Source of the DNA: Eutreptiella sp. 'Long Island Sound 2002'
Lineage: Eukaryota; Euglenozoa; Euglenophyceae; Eutreptiales; Eutreptiaceae
Direction of reading: 5' to 3'
Length of the DNA stretch: 64,000 nucleotides
Assembly (NCBI GenBank): GCA_964036045.1
Contig: OZ038382.1
Location: 102,488,357-102,552,356 of the forward strand
Part shown: in pieces, positions 40,058 to 50,684 of the stretch
How positions within the stretch are numbered: position 1 is the first letter of the stretch
Layout of the letters: each line of letters starts with the position of its first letter
Program-made: the position numbers and the translations under genes
The notes under the pieces: model-generated
Seen by the model: only the letters and a program-made list of their open reading frames with translations
Told to the model about the DNA's origin: nothing
Databases searched by the model: none

Positions 40058-41995
40058 GGGCAGGCACCCATAAAGACACGGCGCCGGAAGAGACACAACA
40101 TGGGGGCAGGAAACCACCCAAGAACCAGGAAGGGGCAGGAGCGGGGACCGAGGCACAGAGGAAAAGGGCACCACGGCAAACGCCATGACCCACACCCAGG
40201 AAGGGCATACCACGACGGGGGGACCAGCGCCGCCCCACCCCCACCGAACGCCGCACGACTCCCCGGGGCGCACCCCCCAGCACGCACCGCCGAAGCAAGC
40301 ATCGGACGCCGTACGGATCACACCAGCGCACACCGACCAGCCACCGGAAACCAAACGGGGGATGGGGGGCACACCTACACGGGGAGAACAGGCCACAACA
40401 ACAGAGGAAGCCGCAGGGAACGCCGCCGCGCGGCGCACCACCACGCCCTCACCGCCAGGCGACGACCCCGGCCACCACAAGGGCCACCTCACAGGCACCG
40501 GAAGAGGATGAAGGCAGGGCCACAGCGACCAGGGCTAGGGACCGGGACCCCCAGAGGACACGGGACCAAGGCACAGGCCCCCAGGGAGGGAGACCCCACG
40601 GACGCCTACCCGACCACCAGCCCGAGCGGTACGCCCAGGCCCCCACAGCATGAACCCAGCGAGACACCCACACCTAACCGCAACCCCCAGCTACCAGCCA
40701 GCCACACTCCGGCCCGCACTCCGCACCACGACACAGGCCAGGTTGACCTCCACTGACCCACCACGGCACAACGCGAGACCACGGCACACCGCACCACAGC
40801 GCGCCACAGTGCAACGCGCCACAGCACGGCGCGACGCGACGCGGCACGGAGCGGCACAAAACGGCACGACTGACCCTAACCTGAAGGACTAACCGAAACA
40901 AGCTACCGCACAACCCGCAAGGCGCCGCACCAGCACGCCACACACCTGCACCGCAGGCCACACATTGGGCCACCACGCGCCCGGCAACAACGGTGGCGGA
41001 CCTCCGAGAAGGTTAAAACCGGCACCGCAGTGGAGAAGGAACACGGACAACCCCAGCCCCCTAACCCAGATCCACACGCAGCCGCCTGGCGCAGCTGCCC
41101 AGCCGGCAGAGCCAGGACCTAACCCGGCAGGAAGGGGAGCCGAGCCCAACGTGTACATAGCCCAGCCAACCCATGGGGCCGGAACACGGCCAAGCAGAAC
41201 GCAACCGCCAACAGCAGCCCGGACGACCACACTGAATGCGGGCCAGTGCGTGCGCCAGCCCGGGGAAGGCAGAGGGAGCAACAGGCAGGCCCCCTCGAAA
41301 AAAAAACAGGGGGGGAAGGGGGGGGGGGGGCGAGAGAACACCCCACAGCCACCAAACCGCCCGCCAACACCACAAGAGGCGGCCAAACCCCCCACCCAGA
41401 AGGCACCGAAGACAGGACCCCCAAAGAGGCACAGGGGGACCACCCAGCCAAAACCGGCAACACCAAGCCAGGAACAGCGGCCCACCGGGAAAAGGGACAC
41501 CGAAACATGCAGACACACACCAGCTGGAAAAAAAAAAAGAGCCACCAGCCCAGCCCGAAAGAAAGCAGATGGGGGGACACGGACCACAAGGCCCAGGACA
41601 GGGACAGCCAGCAACCGACAGCACAAAGCCCAACCAAGACACGCCAAAAAAAAGCGCAAAAACACACCCCGACAACCCAACCCAGAAGGGCGGAGCACAG
41701 CCGAGACCTCGGCCCTGCACGCACGCCCACACACCGCACCCCAGCCAGGAAAGGCGGGGAACAAGCGGGGCGCGCGCACAAACACGCACCTCCGCACAGC
41801 AACCCCAACCAGGAGGTGCAGGAGACCACGCGGGACAGGCGCACGAGCACACACACACCCCAACACCCCCCCAAGGAGAGGCGGGACGCAGCCGAAACCC
41901 AAACCCCAGCACGCACGCCCACAGCGCAAACCGGAACCGGAAACGGCGGGGGGCAAGCAGAACGCGCACGCAACCACACAAGTCCCATAAGCAGG
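40058..41995. other. Very C-rich low-complexity stretch of left arm
   Basis: Long ORFs exist on both strands but are compositional artefacts of CAC/ACC/GCC-rich DNA. Nothing conserved in frame against the right-arm copy was seen. It holds A-runs and G-runs at 41287-41330. Confidence 0.6.
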
Positions 41996-42657
41996 CTGAA
42001 ACCTAAGCCCAACCACGAACACCACAAACAGCCGGCAAAAGAGGGACGACACCACGAACCGTGCCCAAACACACCAACCCAAGACCCCGGCCAAGACTGG
42101 TGGGGTTAACTAAACCCACACCCAACCGCGACCCGGACCCAAACACAAACGCCACACAGCAGTAGGAAACCCAGTTTCCACAGCCCGGGCACTGAGGCAG
42201 CCCGTGCCATGCAGCTGACCCGGCCAAACGAGATCTGGAGACCGGGGGTAAGGCTGCATCCTAAGGCCTGCGCTGCTTTAAGACTCGAGGCGGAGCGTGC
42301 GACACCCAAGCGCCTCGGAACCCTAGTACCAAGAACGTGCATGCATGCCTTGGGAACCGGATACGCCAGGAAGTCCGCTGAACCTCTAGGGTTCCGCCCA
42401 AAGGAGGGGACGTGCGCAAGCACGGGGGCACACCCTCCCGGCGAGACAAGCACGTCATGCCGGCGGCGATCAGCCCTCCCGGTGTTGCCCGGGGCCGCTT
42501 TGTTGGGGGCCAACAGTCAGGTGTAGCGGGATGTAAGCCGCCTCCCCTCTTCACGCGCGGAGCCCCTTCCTGTTTGTCACAGGGGCGACGCCAGGGGGAA
42601 CCATGGGGCGCCTCTCCACGACCGAGTGCACCTACCTACCTACCTACCTACCTACCT
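41996..42657 (-). repeat. Right terminal inverted repeat with ACCT-repeat end
   Basis: Reverse complement of 35306-35966. It ends in seven ACCT units at 42630-42657. Confidence 0.7.
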
Positions 42658-42883
42658 TGGGTTTCGGCCTGCACCCCACCTTTCGTGGTTAGGGTTATGA
42701 AGCGTGCGTGGTTGTGTGCGCGCTCCGCCTGCACCCCGCCGTTCCCGGTTCCGGTGTGCGGTGTGGGCGTGCGTGCTCGGGTCTGAGTTTCGGCTGCGCC
42801 CCAGCACTCCTTGGGCAGGTGTTGGGGTGTGTGTGTGCTTGTTTGCCCGTACCGCGTGGTCTCCTGCACCTCCTGGCTGGGAG
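42658..42883 (-). repeat. Start of right arm of the giant inverted repeat, left of element 3
   Basis: It matches the reverse complement of about 41800-42000. The homology continues without loss at 54112 on the other side of element 3, which shows that the element inserted into the right arm. The last five bases (GGGAG, 42879-42883) are the target-site duplication. Confidence 0.75.
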
Positions 42884-43592
42884 AGTAAGAAAAAGTCACT
42901 GCCATGTCTTTCTTGGAGGGCTTGATCCAGGCCAAGCCCCCTTTAAAACCCTTTTGTTGATGCTAAGACAAACTTAAGTGTTTTTATCTCTCTTTTGTTG
43001 CCTAAAGTACACTTTCTCAAAGTAACTAGGGTTGTGACCCTAGCCCCCCATGAAGTTCACCCCTACCACTCAACTGAGCGGAGGTACCTTCCTTCATGAG
43101 GGATATACCAAAATAAAACAGGCATTTCATGCTTTAGGCCTTGGAGGTTAAGCCTAGTGGTCTCCCACCCCAAGACCCCTATACTCAATTGTTTCTACCA
43201 CTTATTGTGGTCCTACTTTGTAACTGTTTCTGAATTCAGTTGCTTGGCCAAGTCATTTTCTGTGTGGTCCTGACATCTATGCCCCACATTCCTAACCAGC
43301 ACCATTTTACCCAAAAGAGTGCACATGAAGTGCCTAATGCAACCTCTGAGGCAAGAGTCAGACCAATTTTCATATAAAATCTTTTGTATTATCCATTTGT
43401 GATTGAATCTATGTGTATAAACCTGCTTTGTCTATCTGCAGCCCTTCTGTGTTACACTGGATTGCAAAACCAATCATTGATTCGATCCATATCCTGTTCT
43501 TGCTCTACTTGCTGCTTTGGTTTGGGTTTTCAACTACAAAACCTGCAGGAATACATCAAAATATCTAGGGCATAATTCGAGGACATCTTTCC
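42884..43592 (+). repeat. 5' LTR of element 3
   Basis: 709 bp. A TATAAAA box-like motif is at 43373-43379. The final base differs between the two LTRs (C here, G at 54106). Confidence 0.9.
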
Positions 43593-43604
43593 GGTAGCAG
43601 AGGC
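43593..43604 (+). promoter_or_regulatory. Primer-binding site of element 3
   Basis: GGTAGCAGAGGC starts directly after the LTR. Eleven of its bases fit the initiator-Met tRNA primer site as in element 2. Confidence 0.75.
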
Positions 43605-43641
43605 AGTCCCTTGTGACCTTTTGAACCGACCCTGAGAAGAA

Positions 43642-45870
43642 GTGCAACACAAAAAGCTCAACAACAAGTTCATCATGTCCACGCCAAGCGTCAGGACCTG
43701 GCCCATCAGAACTGTCCAAGTGCAAATGGGCAGCATGGCCCACGGCATGAGTGAACCACCATACCGAGCACCACAACATCTCAGTGGCGCATCTGGGTCC
43801 CAAGGAGATCCAGAACGCAGAAGGGCGGAAGAAAATAAAGGCCTTACCACCGAGGCCTTAGCAGCACACAGTGGAGACAGCTTCAGTCACCTCCACAGAC
43901 GTGTGGCTGCCTCAGTATCCAGATCCAACTGCCCGGCTTCATCCTCAACAGCGATTGAAGGCCCTGAGGAGTATGAGGAACTGAGCAAGAAGATGGATGA
44001 GTACATCCTACACGAGGAGTACTACAAATCCATTCGTGGGGAAGATGGAGAGGAGCCATTGGCTGTACATGGATCCAGACCACGTACAGACCTAGGGTCC
44101 TACGCGCACTCTGGTCCTTCGTCCACTGCATCCCTGCCAAGACGACTAAGACCTGAGTATCCAAGACCATGTTGTCCAACCCCAAGGGCTCCCGAAGTGG
44201 GCCCGACTCGAGTCGAAGAACAACATCATCCAAGGCCAACCTACGGTGCCCTGGATCATACGGCCGAGCTGTTGGCCAAACTCATGTCTGGATCAGAAGA
44301 TCCAGATGTGACGGCCTTATCGGAGGCCATTAAGGCTAAACTGGGTAATGCAGAACCCTTACCCAAGCCAGAGTTGCCCTCTCTCTCTCCAGGACTGAGT
44401 ACCCTGGCCGAAGATCTCAAGACATCAAGGGTCTCAAGGCCGTTGCCTAAGGTCACCTGCCCCAGCCCCTTTCACCCCCGTGCCAGGACAGTGCCTATGG
44501 CTGATCTACAGGACGTGCCTGTCACAGAGATTGACAGAAGAGGCCTGTCAGCCCTGGCACCTCTTGCCGGCGTGTCGCCTTCAGGCCTAACTCCGGGGGG
44601 TGGGAAGACGGGCAGACCAATTGCCCAGGCGAACATCCAGCTGGAACTGCCGGAGTTCGACCCCAAAAATCTGCCCCAATGAGCAGAAGAATGTGCAGAG
44701 TTCCTTTTGTTGACTGGCCAATCCCATGTGGATGTGGCCACCAAATGTTCCCTGCTAAAACGCTCATGCAAAAAGAAGTTTTTGCAAAAACAGGTGAAAC
44801 AGATTGTGAAAACCTGTTTTACCTGGGCAGAGGTACTCCTGAGGTTGGAGAAAACATTCCCAGTCTATGAGACTGACCTCAGCGTACGCACACAGATCGA
44901 GGAGCTACCTATGCTCCCTGAGGTTCCATCCGCTGCGTGATTTTCTGAGTATGTGTGCGACTTGGAGTACTTGTTTTCGAGGATGAACGTGGGCTCCTAC
45001 GGAGCCACTGAGCCCCACCTGTGGCTCATGAGTAAGATCCCCCAGCGTACGTGGGATGATTGCCGCTGCACCTCTGAGAGGAAGAGCAGGACCCACTCGT
45101 ACGATGAACTGGTGGATCTCTTGATTGAGCTAGCTCTTGAGAGAGAGAATGACTCCCACATGGAGAAATTCCTCAAGAAGCATTTGGGACGAGGTGGGAC
45201 CCCTACCCCCGAACGTGGCGAAGGGAAAGGGCATAAAAATCCCACTAACACCAACCAGGGAGGTGGTAAAGGAAGGGGCAACCTACGTGCCATCAACGAG
45301 GTTAAACCTGATGCAGGTACACCCCCCCTGTTCTACTGCCGACCTGTCAATGACAAGGGGGGACCTTGTCATGCCTCTGACTGCGATCTTCGCAGTGGCT
45401 GTATGCTGCAAATGAAACGCCAGCAGCATACCAAAGATGGGAAAACTGTGACCCATCAGGACCATTTCAGGTGTACCATCACCTGTGGTTACTGTGGCAA
45501 ACGTCGTCACTACGAGGACGAATGCCACATCAAGAAACGCGAGAGTGACAAACTCAAGCGTCAGGAGGCGGAGCGCCAGAAGACCCAGACGCCCGCCAGA
45601 AATCCCCCGAACGGGGATAAAGGTGGTAAAGGAGGTGGCAAGGGGGGTGGCAAAACTGGACCCCCTAACCCCCAGAGGCGCTCATCAGCGCCCGTTGCTA
45701 CACCCACTCCTGCTGCTACACCCGCTCCTGCCGCAGGTGACCCTAAGAAACGCCCCCAAGGGGATAACGCTACCCCTGTGGGGAATAATTCCAAGAAGAG
45801 GCGCTTGGCCTGGATGGCCAAGTCCCTCATGGCTGCAGGGGTGGATGTGAAGTTCCCTGATGAGGAATAG
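43642..45870 (+). pseudogene. gag: Gag of element 3 with two in-frame TGA codons
   Basis: One frame throughout: 43642 to TGA 44680-44682, on to TGA 44938-44940, and then open to TAG 45868-45870. Alignment with element 1 places both TGAs inside the conserved capsid-like helical region. The N terminus is Ser/Pro-rich and only loosely similar to element 1. The CCHC knuckle CGYCGKRRHYEDEC lies at 45484-45525. A Gly/Lys- and Ala/Pro-rich tail follows. A lone translation product would end before the capsid core. Confidence 0.85.
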
Positions 45871-45876
45871 GGGGGC
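45868..45876 (+). promoter_or_regulatory. Candidate gag-pol readthrough site (UAG GGG)
   Basis: gag ends in TAG followed by GGG GGC, and pol continues in the same frame with no stop and no ATG. UAG followed by G is the gammaretrovirus-type context, which also needs a downstream RNA structure. I have not verified such a structure here. Confidence 0.5.
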
Positions 45877-48800
45877 GGCTCCGAAGAGGAGGACTTGGTT
45901 TTCTGGATCCTCGTGAAAATCGGGGATCAGGTTTTTCGAGCGGTGCTTGATACCGGTGCAACACTTTCCATAGTGGCCCGGCGCCTGCTTAAGACTTTCA
46001 GGAAAACTAAGACCGTGGCCATAAGAGTAGGGGATGGGCGTACCATCCATTCCTTGGGGGGGGTCGATGTGACTATATGTCTGGGCGACGAAACCGTGAC
46101 CCAACACTGCAGAGTGTTGGACACTGACGCCTTTGACATCGTCATTGGCACCGACTTTCTACGAAGAAACCCCCAGGGAAAAATGCTGTCCCTACAGCGT
46201 CCCTATTCTTTGCACTGCGACTTTGGCAGTGGGCTATTCTCCGTTCCTTTGGAGCTGTCAGGACGAAAAGAGTCTGGGCTGCGCTACGCAGCCAAGACAA
46301 ACTATCGTACTGAAAACTACCAACTGGCCCGTCATGTTCTTGAAAATGGACTGGCGGCCCTTCAGGTAAACCTGGATGAGATCCAGGTGGAATTGTTTGC
46401 GAGCCAACAACAGCACATCATGCAGTTGTACTGCTCGAAACAACTGAACAATCCTTTCCGTTTCTTCTGGAAAGCAATGGGCCTAGCGTATGCTAACCCT
46501 CCCTTCTCCCTGCTCGCGAAGGTTCTAACCAAAATCGCTTATGAGGGAGGAAGGGTTGTTATGTGCACCCCTGACTGGGGTTGCTCTGGTGAACATGCTT
46601 ACTTGCGCCGTATGCTAGATCGAATGACCGTGGGAAGAGTGCAACTCCCCGACGGCCCCATCTATGTGCCTGAGGACTCAGACACAGCTATGCAGGCCCC
46701 TGAGTGGGCCAGTTTCCTGTCCATCGTCAATGGATCTCTCAATCCTGTACCCCTGTGTGACCTAGACGGGGTGCTACTAAAAGAGGTCATGGCCGAAAAT
46801 CGTGGCCTGACCCTTTATGATATTAAAAATCGATCTCCTGAGCACCTATCTGCCACACTTACAGGGTGTGAGTCTCATGATGACTATCTGGAACCTGCAG
46901 CTGTAAAAGAGGATGCTGACGACCAACTGTCTGAGATTGCCAGCACTATTCCCTCTGTTGATCCCAACTGTGTTGACCTAAAACACAGTGCTTTCCTAGC
47001 CCAGCTGTTGCTAGAGGAGGTAGATCTAGAGTCAACCTCTGAACCCGCTTCCCCTGTTGGGAAGCCAGTGCTACACATGCAGCCTGTGCACACAGGTGAA
47101 CCCGTGGCCCAGATTGCTGATGCTCTGGCGCGGCCTGCTGCTAATAACATGCCATTGTCTGAGCATGACACTCAAGAACTCCGGCGGCTGTTGTACCTGA
47201 AGGCCGAAGGGATTGAGCGCCAAGAGCGGCTGCAATACCTCAGACAGACCTGGAAATCCTCCATCTGGTCTGAGGAGGACGATGAGTCCTATACGCTGCC
47301 TGATCCAGAGATACCTCTAGTGTATTCTCTACACTATGGGCAGCAATGTCCCCCTGAGTGGAACGATGGTACTGTGCCTGCCGAAACTGCTGATTGGCAG
47401 AAAAAGAAAGAACATGGAAAAAGCAACCTCCATGCTGAGGAGGATTTCCTTCAGAAACTCGAGAGTCTTAACCTTGACCCCCGCCTGAAGAAACTGCTGA
47501 TAACCTATGAGGAGGTGTTCGGCGCCTTGCCGCCTCCCCTTTCTTGTAAAAAACTGGTCCAGATGGACCTGAAATTGAAACCAGAATTTGAAAAGACGCG
47601 AGTGAGGCGTCGTCCGTATCCCGCTCCACAGGAACAGGTCGAAGAAATCGAGCGCCAGATCCAAGAATGCATTGATGCTGGCCTCGTTGAAGAGTATAAA
47701 CACGGGGACTATCCCCATCACTGCAGTCCCTGTTTCCTTGTTGCTAAACCAGGGTCGACTGCCCTACGTCTTGTTGTAGACTATGGTGAGGTCAACAAGA
47801 AAACCCAGAACCACTCAGGGAGTATTCCTAACATGGAAAACACCCTGGAGCGTATTGCCAAATGCAGGTATAAGACCAAAATTGACAAACGCTCTGGTTT
47901 CTGGCAGGTGGACCTAACCGCCGCAGCTCAGGAGCTGTTGGCCTTTATAACCACTAAGGGTCGTGTCTTCAAGTGGAAGGTTATGCCTTTCGGGGTGGCA
48001 AATGCCCCAGCGCTCTTCCAGGAGCTTATGAACAAAGTTTTGTACATACTGAGGCGCAGACGTCTAGTACAAGAGTTGATTTCTCGGGGTGCAGAAATGG
48101 AGGCTCACATCGACGACGTGAGTTTGGGTACTAATACCAAAGAGGACCATGTCCTTCTCCTCCGCGAATTTTTCATTGTCTGTCAAGAAAACCATCTCCG
48201 AATCAAACTCGAAAAATGTGAGTTTATGAAAGAGGAGATGGAGTATTTGGGTTTCGACGTGGGGTATGGCTGGTGGAAACCAGCCGCGTCTAAGATGCAG
48301 CCCCTAAAGGACATGCAGATTCGCGATGACCCTAAGAAGGGTCTACACGATGTGAGGAGTTTTGTGGGCGCCTGTAATTTCTATCGGCGTCACATCCACA
48401 ATTTTACTTACTCCTCTGCACCCCTCACTGACCTGATCAAGAAAACTACTCCCTGGAGGTGGACCCCCAGAGAGGAAGAGTGTTTCCAGGAGTTGAAGAA
48501 GAAGATTGCCTCCTCCAACTGCCTGGCAGTGCCCCGCCCTGAGGGCGAGATAGTCCTGATCACTGATGCCAGTGATGTAGGGGGGGGAGGTACGATCTAC
48601 CAATGGCAGGAGCTTAACCCCGCTGAACTAACCCACTGCCATTATCGTACTACTGGACTGAACCGTGATGGTTCGTTAAAACATGACTATCCTACCAGTG
48701 AGTGGCGACTGGTGCCACTGGGACACTGGAATTGGAAATGGAACCAAGCGCGTTCCAACTACAGCACCTATGACCAGGAACTCCTGGCCGGTATGTTGGT

Positions 48801-50684
48801 GCTATTGTCACAATCCCGACTCCTGGGATCTAACCCTATTGTCTGGCTGTGTGACCAGGAGCCTGTGAAGTCTTTTCAGAAGGGCCCACCACCAGAAAAA
48901 GCAAAGCTAAAACGGTGGTGGAATTACCTGAGCCAGTTCAGGCTGACAGTGCATCATATCCCCGGGATTAAGAATGAACTGTCTGACTATATATCGCGCA
49001 ACAACTTCGATGCGCTTATTGGTGAGAGCTCTGAGGCGCTCGCCAAAGAGGCTTTCCAGCGTATGGATGTCCAGCTTGACCTGTCCATGTGCACTGCTGG
49101 AATCCTGGAGGGTTGGAGTCTAACCGACTATCAGTCAGAGTATGAAGAAATTCTCCAAACCCTCAGCACTGGTCTCGAACCCCGTGTCATTGACGGGCAC
49201 CAGTGAATCACCAGTGGTATAAAAACAGTCAGTACCTCTTCTACGAGGACCGAATTGTGGTGCCTGAGGCACGACTGGATGGGTGCCTACAGTGGTCCCA
49301 TCTCAGTTCTGGTCACACTGGCGCTAATCGCTCAGTGGACTTCTTCCGTGAGTGTTTCTACTCTAGTCTAACCCTGACTGAACTGAGGTCGCGTATGCAG
49401 ACCATTGTGGATGCTTGTGGCTGTCATGCCAGCAAGCAGAGCGACAGTAGGGATAGGGGCCTGATCTCCAGCTTACCCATACCCTATTGTGCTAACTCTC
49501 TTCTCTACGTGGATTACATCCACGGCCTACCACGCTTTGGCGGCTATGATAGTTGCCTCGTGGTTACCTGTGGTCTATCTCGCTTCACCCGTGTGTTCCC
49601 TTGCAATAAGAAAATCACAGGCGAGCAGACTGTGAAAATGTTGGTCAACAAATGGTTCGAACCCTATGGAGCACCTAAGCAGGTGCACTCTGATGAAGAT
49701 GTACGCATCCGCAGTGACACTGGGTGGTACAAACGAGTGCTAAATTCCCTCAACGTGGAGGTAACCACAGGTGTGCCCTATACCCACACGTCTAACCCTC
49801 TCTGTGAGAGACAGAACCGTGTGGTGGAGCAAAACTTAAGAATCCTGATGAAACAGGAGCGCACCAAGGACTGGGTACGCCTAGTGCCCTGGGCAGTGCT
49901 GACCATGAACTCACAGCGGAGCTCTTCTACGGGTTTCACCCCCCACAAACTGTTCCATGGAGGACGACCTGCTTGGTTCTTCAAAACCCCCTTTCCTGAG
50001 GACTTCAAGAGCCCTGTGGGAGATTGGCTGGAACACAAGCAGTCTCTGGCTAACCAGGCTGGTACTAACCTAAGACACATTCGTGACCGTGAACAGAGCC
50101 GACGGAACCGCCTACGGCGACCTGCCAGCTTCAAGGTTGGTGACCTCGTTTTGGTACACCATTCACGCCTACCCTCCTGGCCACGTAACTGCCTACAGGA
50201 CCCTTACTTTGGACCCTATTGTATCATCAGGATAGATGGATCCAGGATCCATGTCAGATGCAGTCCACGTCTAGGTGGTGAACTGCTGTGTGCACCTAAG
50301 CAGTTGAGGCACTATCACTCCCCTGACGACTTGTCTTGGGATGAGTGGCGCCTCAGCGACAGTGAGATTGAACGTATAGACCTAGAGAACGCTGCCAGTC
50401 CAGAGGGAGCAGACGAACTCGAAGAGATGACTGCCGATGAGATGGCAGGCGATGGTTACTACGTGGTTGCAGGTATTGCTCGCCACGAGTATAAACAGGG
50501 CTGGAAATTCCTTACCCTGTGGGATGGCTATGGGTTGTCTGAGGCGACCTGGGAACCTATGTCAGCCTTCATACAACCAGATGGGAGTATCAACCCCATT
50601 TTCCGCACTTACCTCGTTGCGAACAACGAGGGGCAGCTCCTAACCCGTGCTGAGACTATGTCCCAGCGTAAGAAGCGAAACTAA
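45871..50684 (+). pseudogene. pol: Pol of element 3, frameshifted by an 11-bp insertion at about 49200
   Basis: The frame is open from 45871 to TGA 49204-49206 and resumes one base off at 49203-50684. Protease: DTGAT near 45949 and VIGTDFL. The Dam-like methyltransferase-type region has VELFAS at 46387 and an intact NPPF at 46495-46506, then TPDWG. RT has HIDD at 48106-48117. RNase H: TDASD, YDQEL, LCDQEP, SDYISR. Integrase zinc site (HLSSGH, CGCH) and catalytic D, D, E (YVDY, HSDEDV, LCERQ) are in the second frame. Chromodomain YYVVAGIARHEY to TWEP ends at about 50560. At 49198-49218 CACCAG occurs twice around TGAAT. Removing 11 bp restores the frame, and element 1 supports that alignment. 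Confidence 0.9.

Larger units (their letters stand above)
35967..42002 (+). repeat. Left arm of a giant GC-rich inverted repeat
   Basis: C-rich on the + strand. It is the reverse complement of 42658-42883 plus 54107-60245. Good anchors are 36000-36060 against 60140-60220, 37080-37200 against 58930-59060, 37680-37730 against 58410-58460, and 39700-39860 against 56270-56420. Divergence and small indels are frequent in the proline-rich parts. Confidence 0.85.

Noticed and set aside
40889-42094. 401-codon minus-strand ORF and several similar long ORFs in the C-rich arm (and their right-arm mirrors)
   Set aside because: They exist in several overlapping frames because the DNA is almost free of T/A-rich stops. 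They are Cys/Trp/Gly/Val-rich low complexity and are not conserved in frame between arms.
42630-42657. Telomere-like (ACCT)n repeat
   Set aside because: Only seven units, internal, and part of the paired inverted repeat ends. It does not match the common TTTAGGG/TTAGGG telomere types.
43642-44682. Separate gene of 346 codons upstream of element 3 gag
   Set aside because: It is in the same frame as the rest of gag and aligns with element 1 Gag across the TGA, so it is the N-terminal part of one broken gag.
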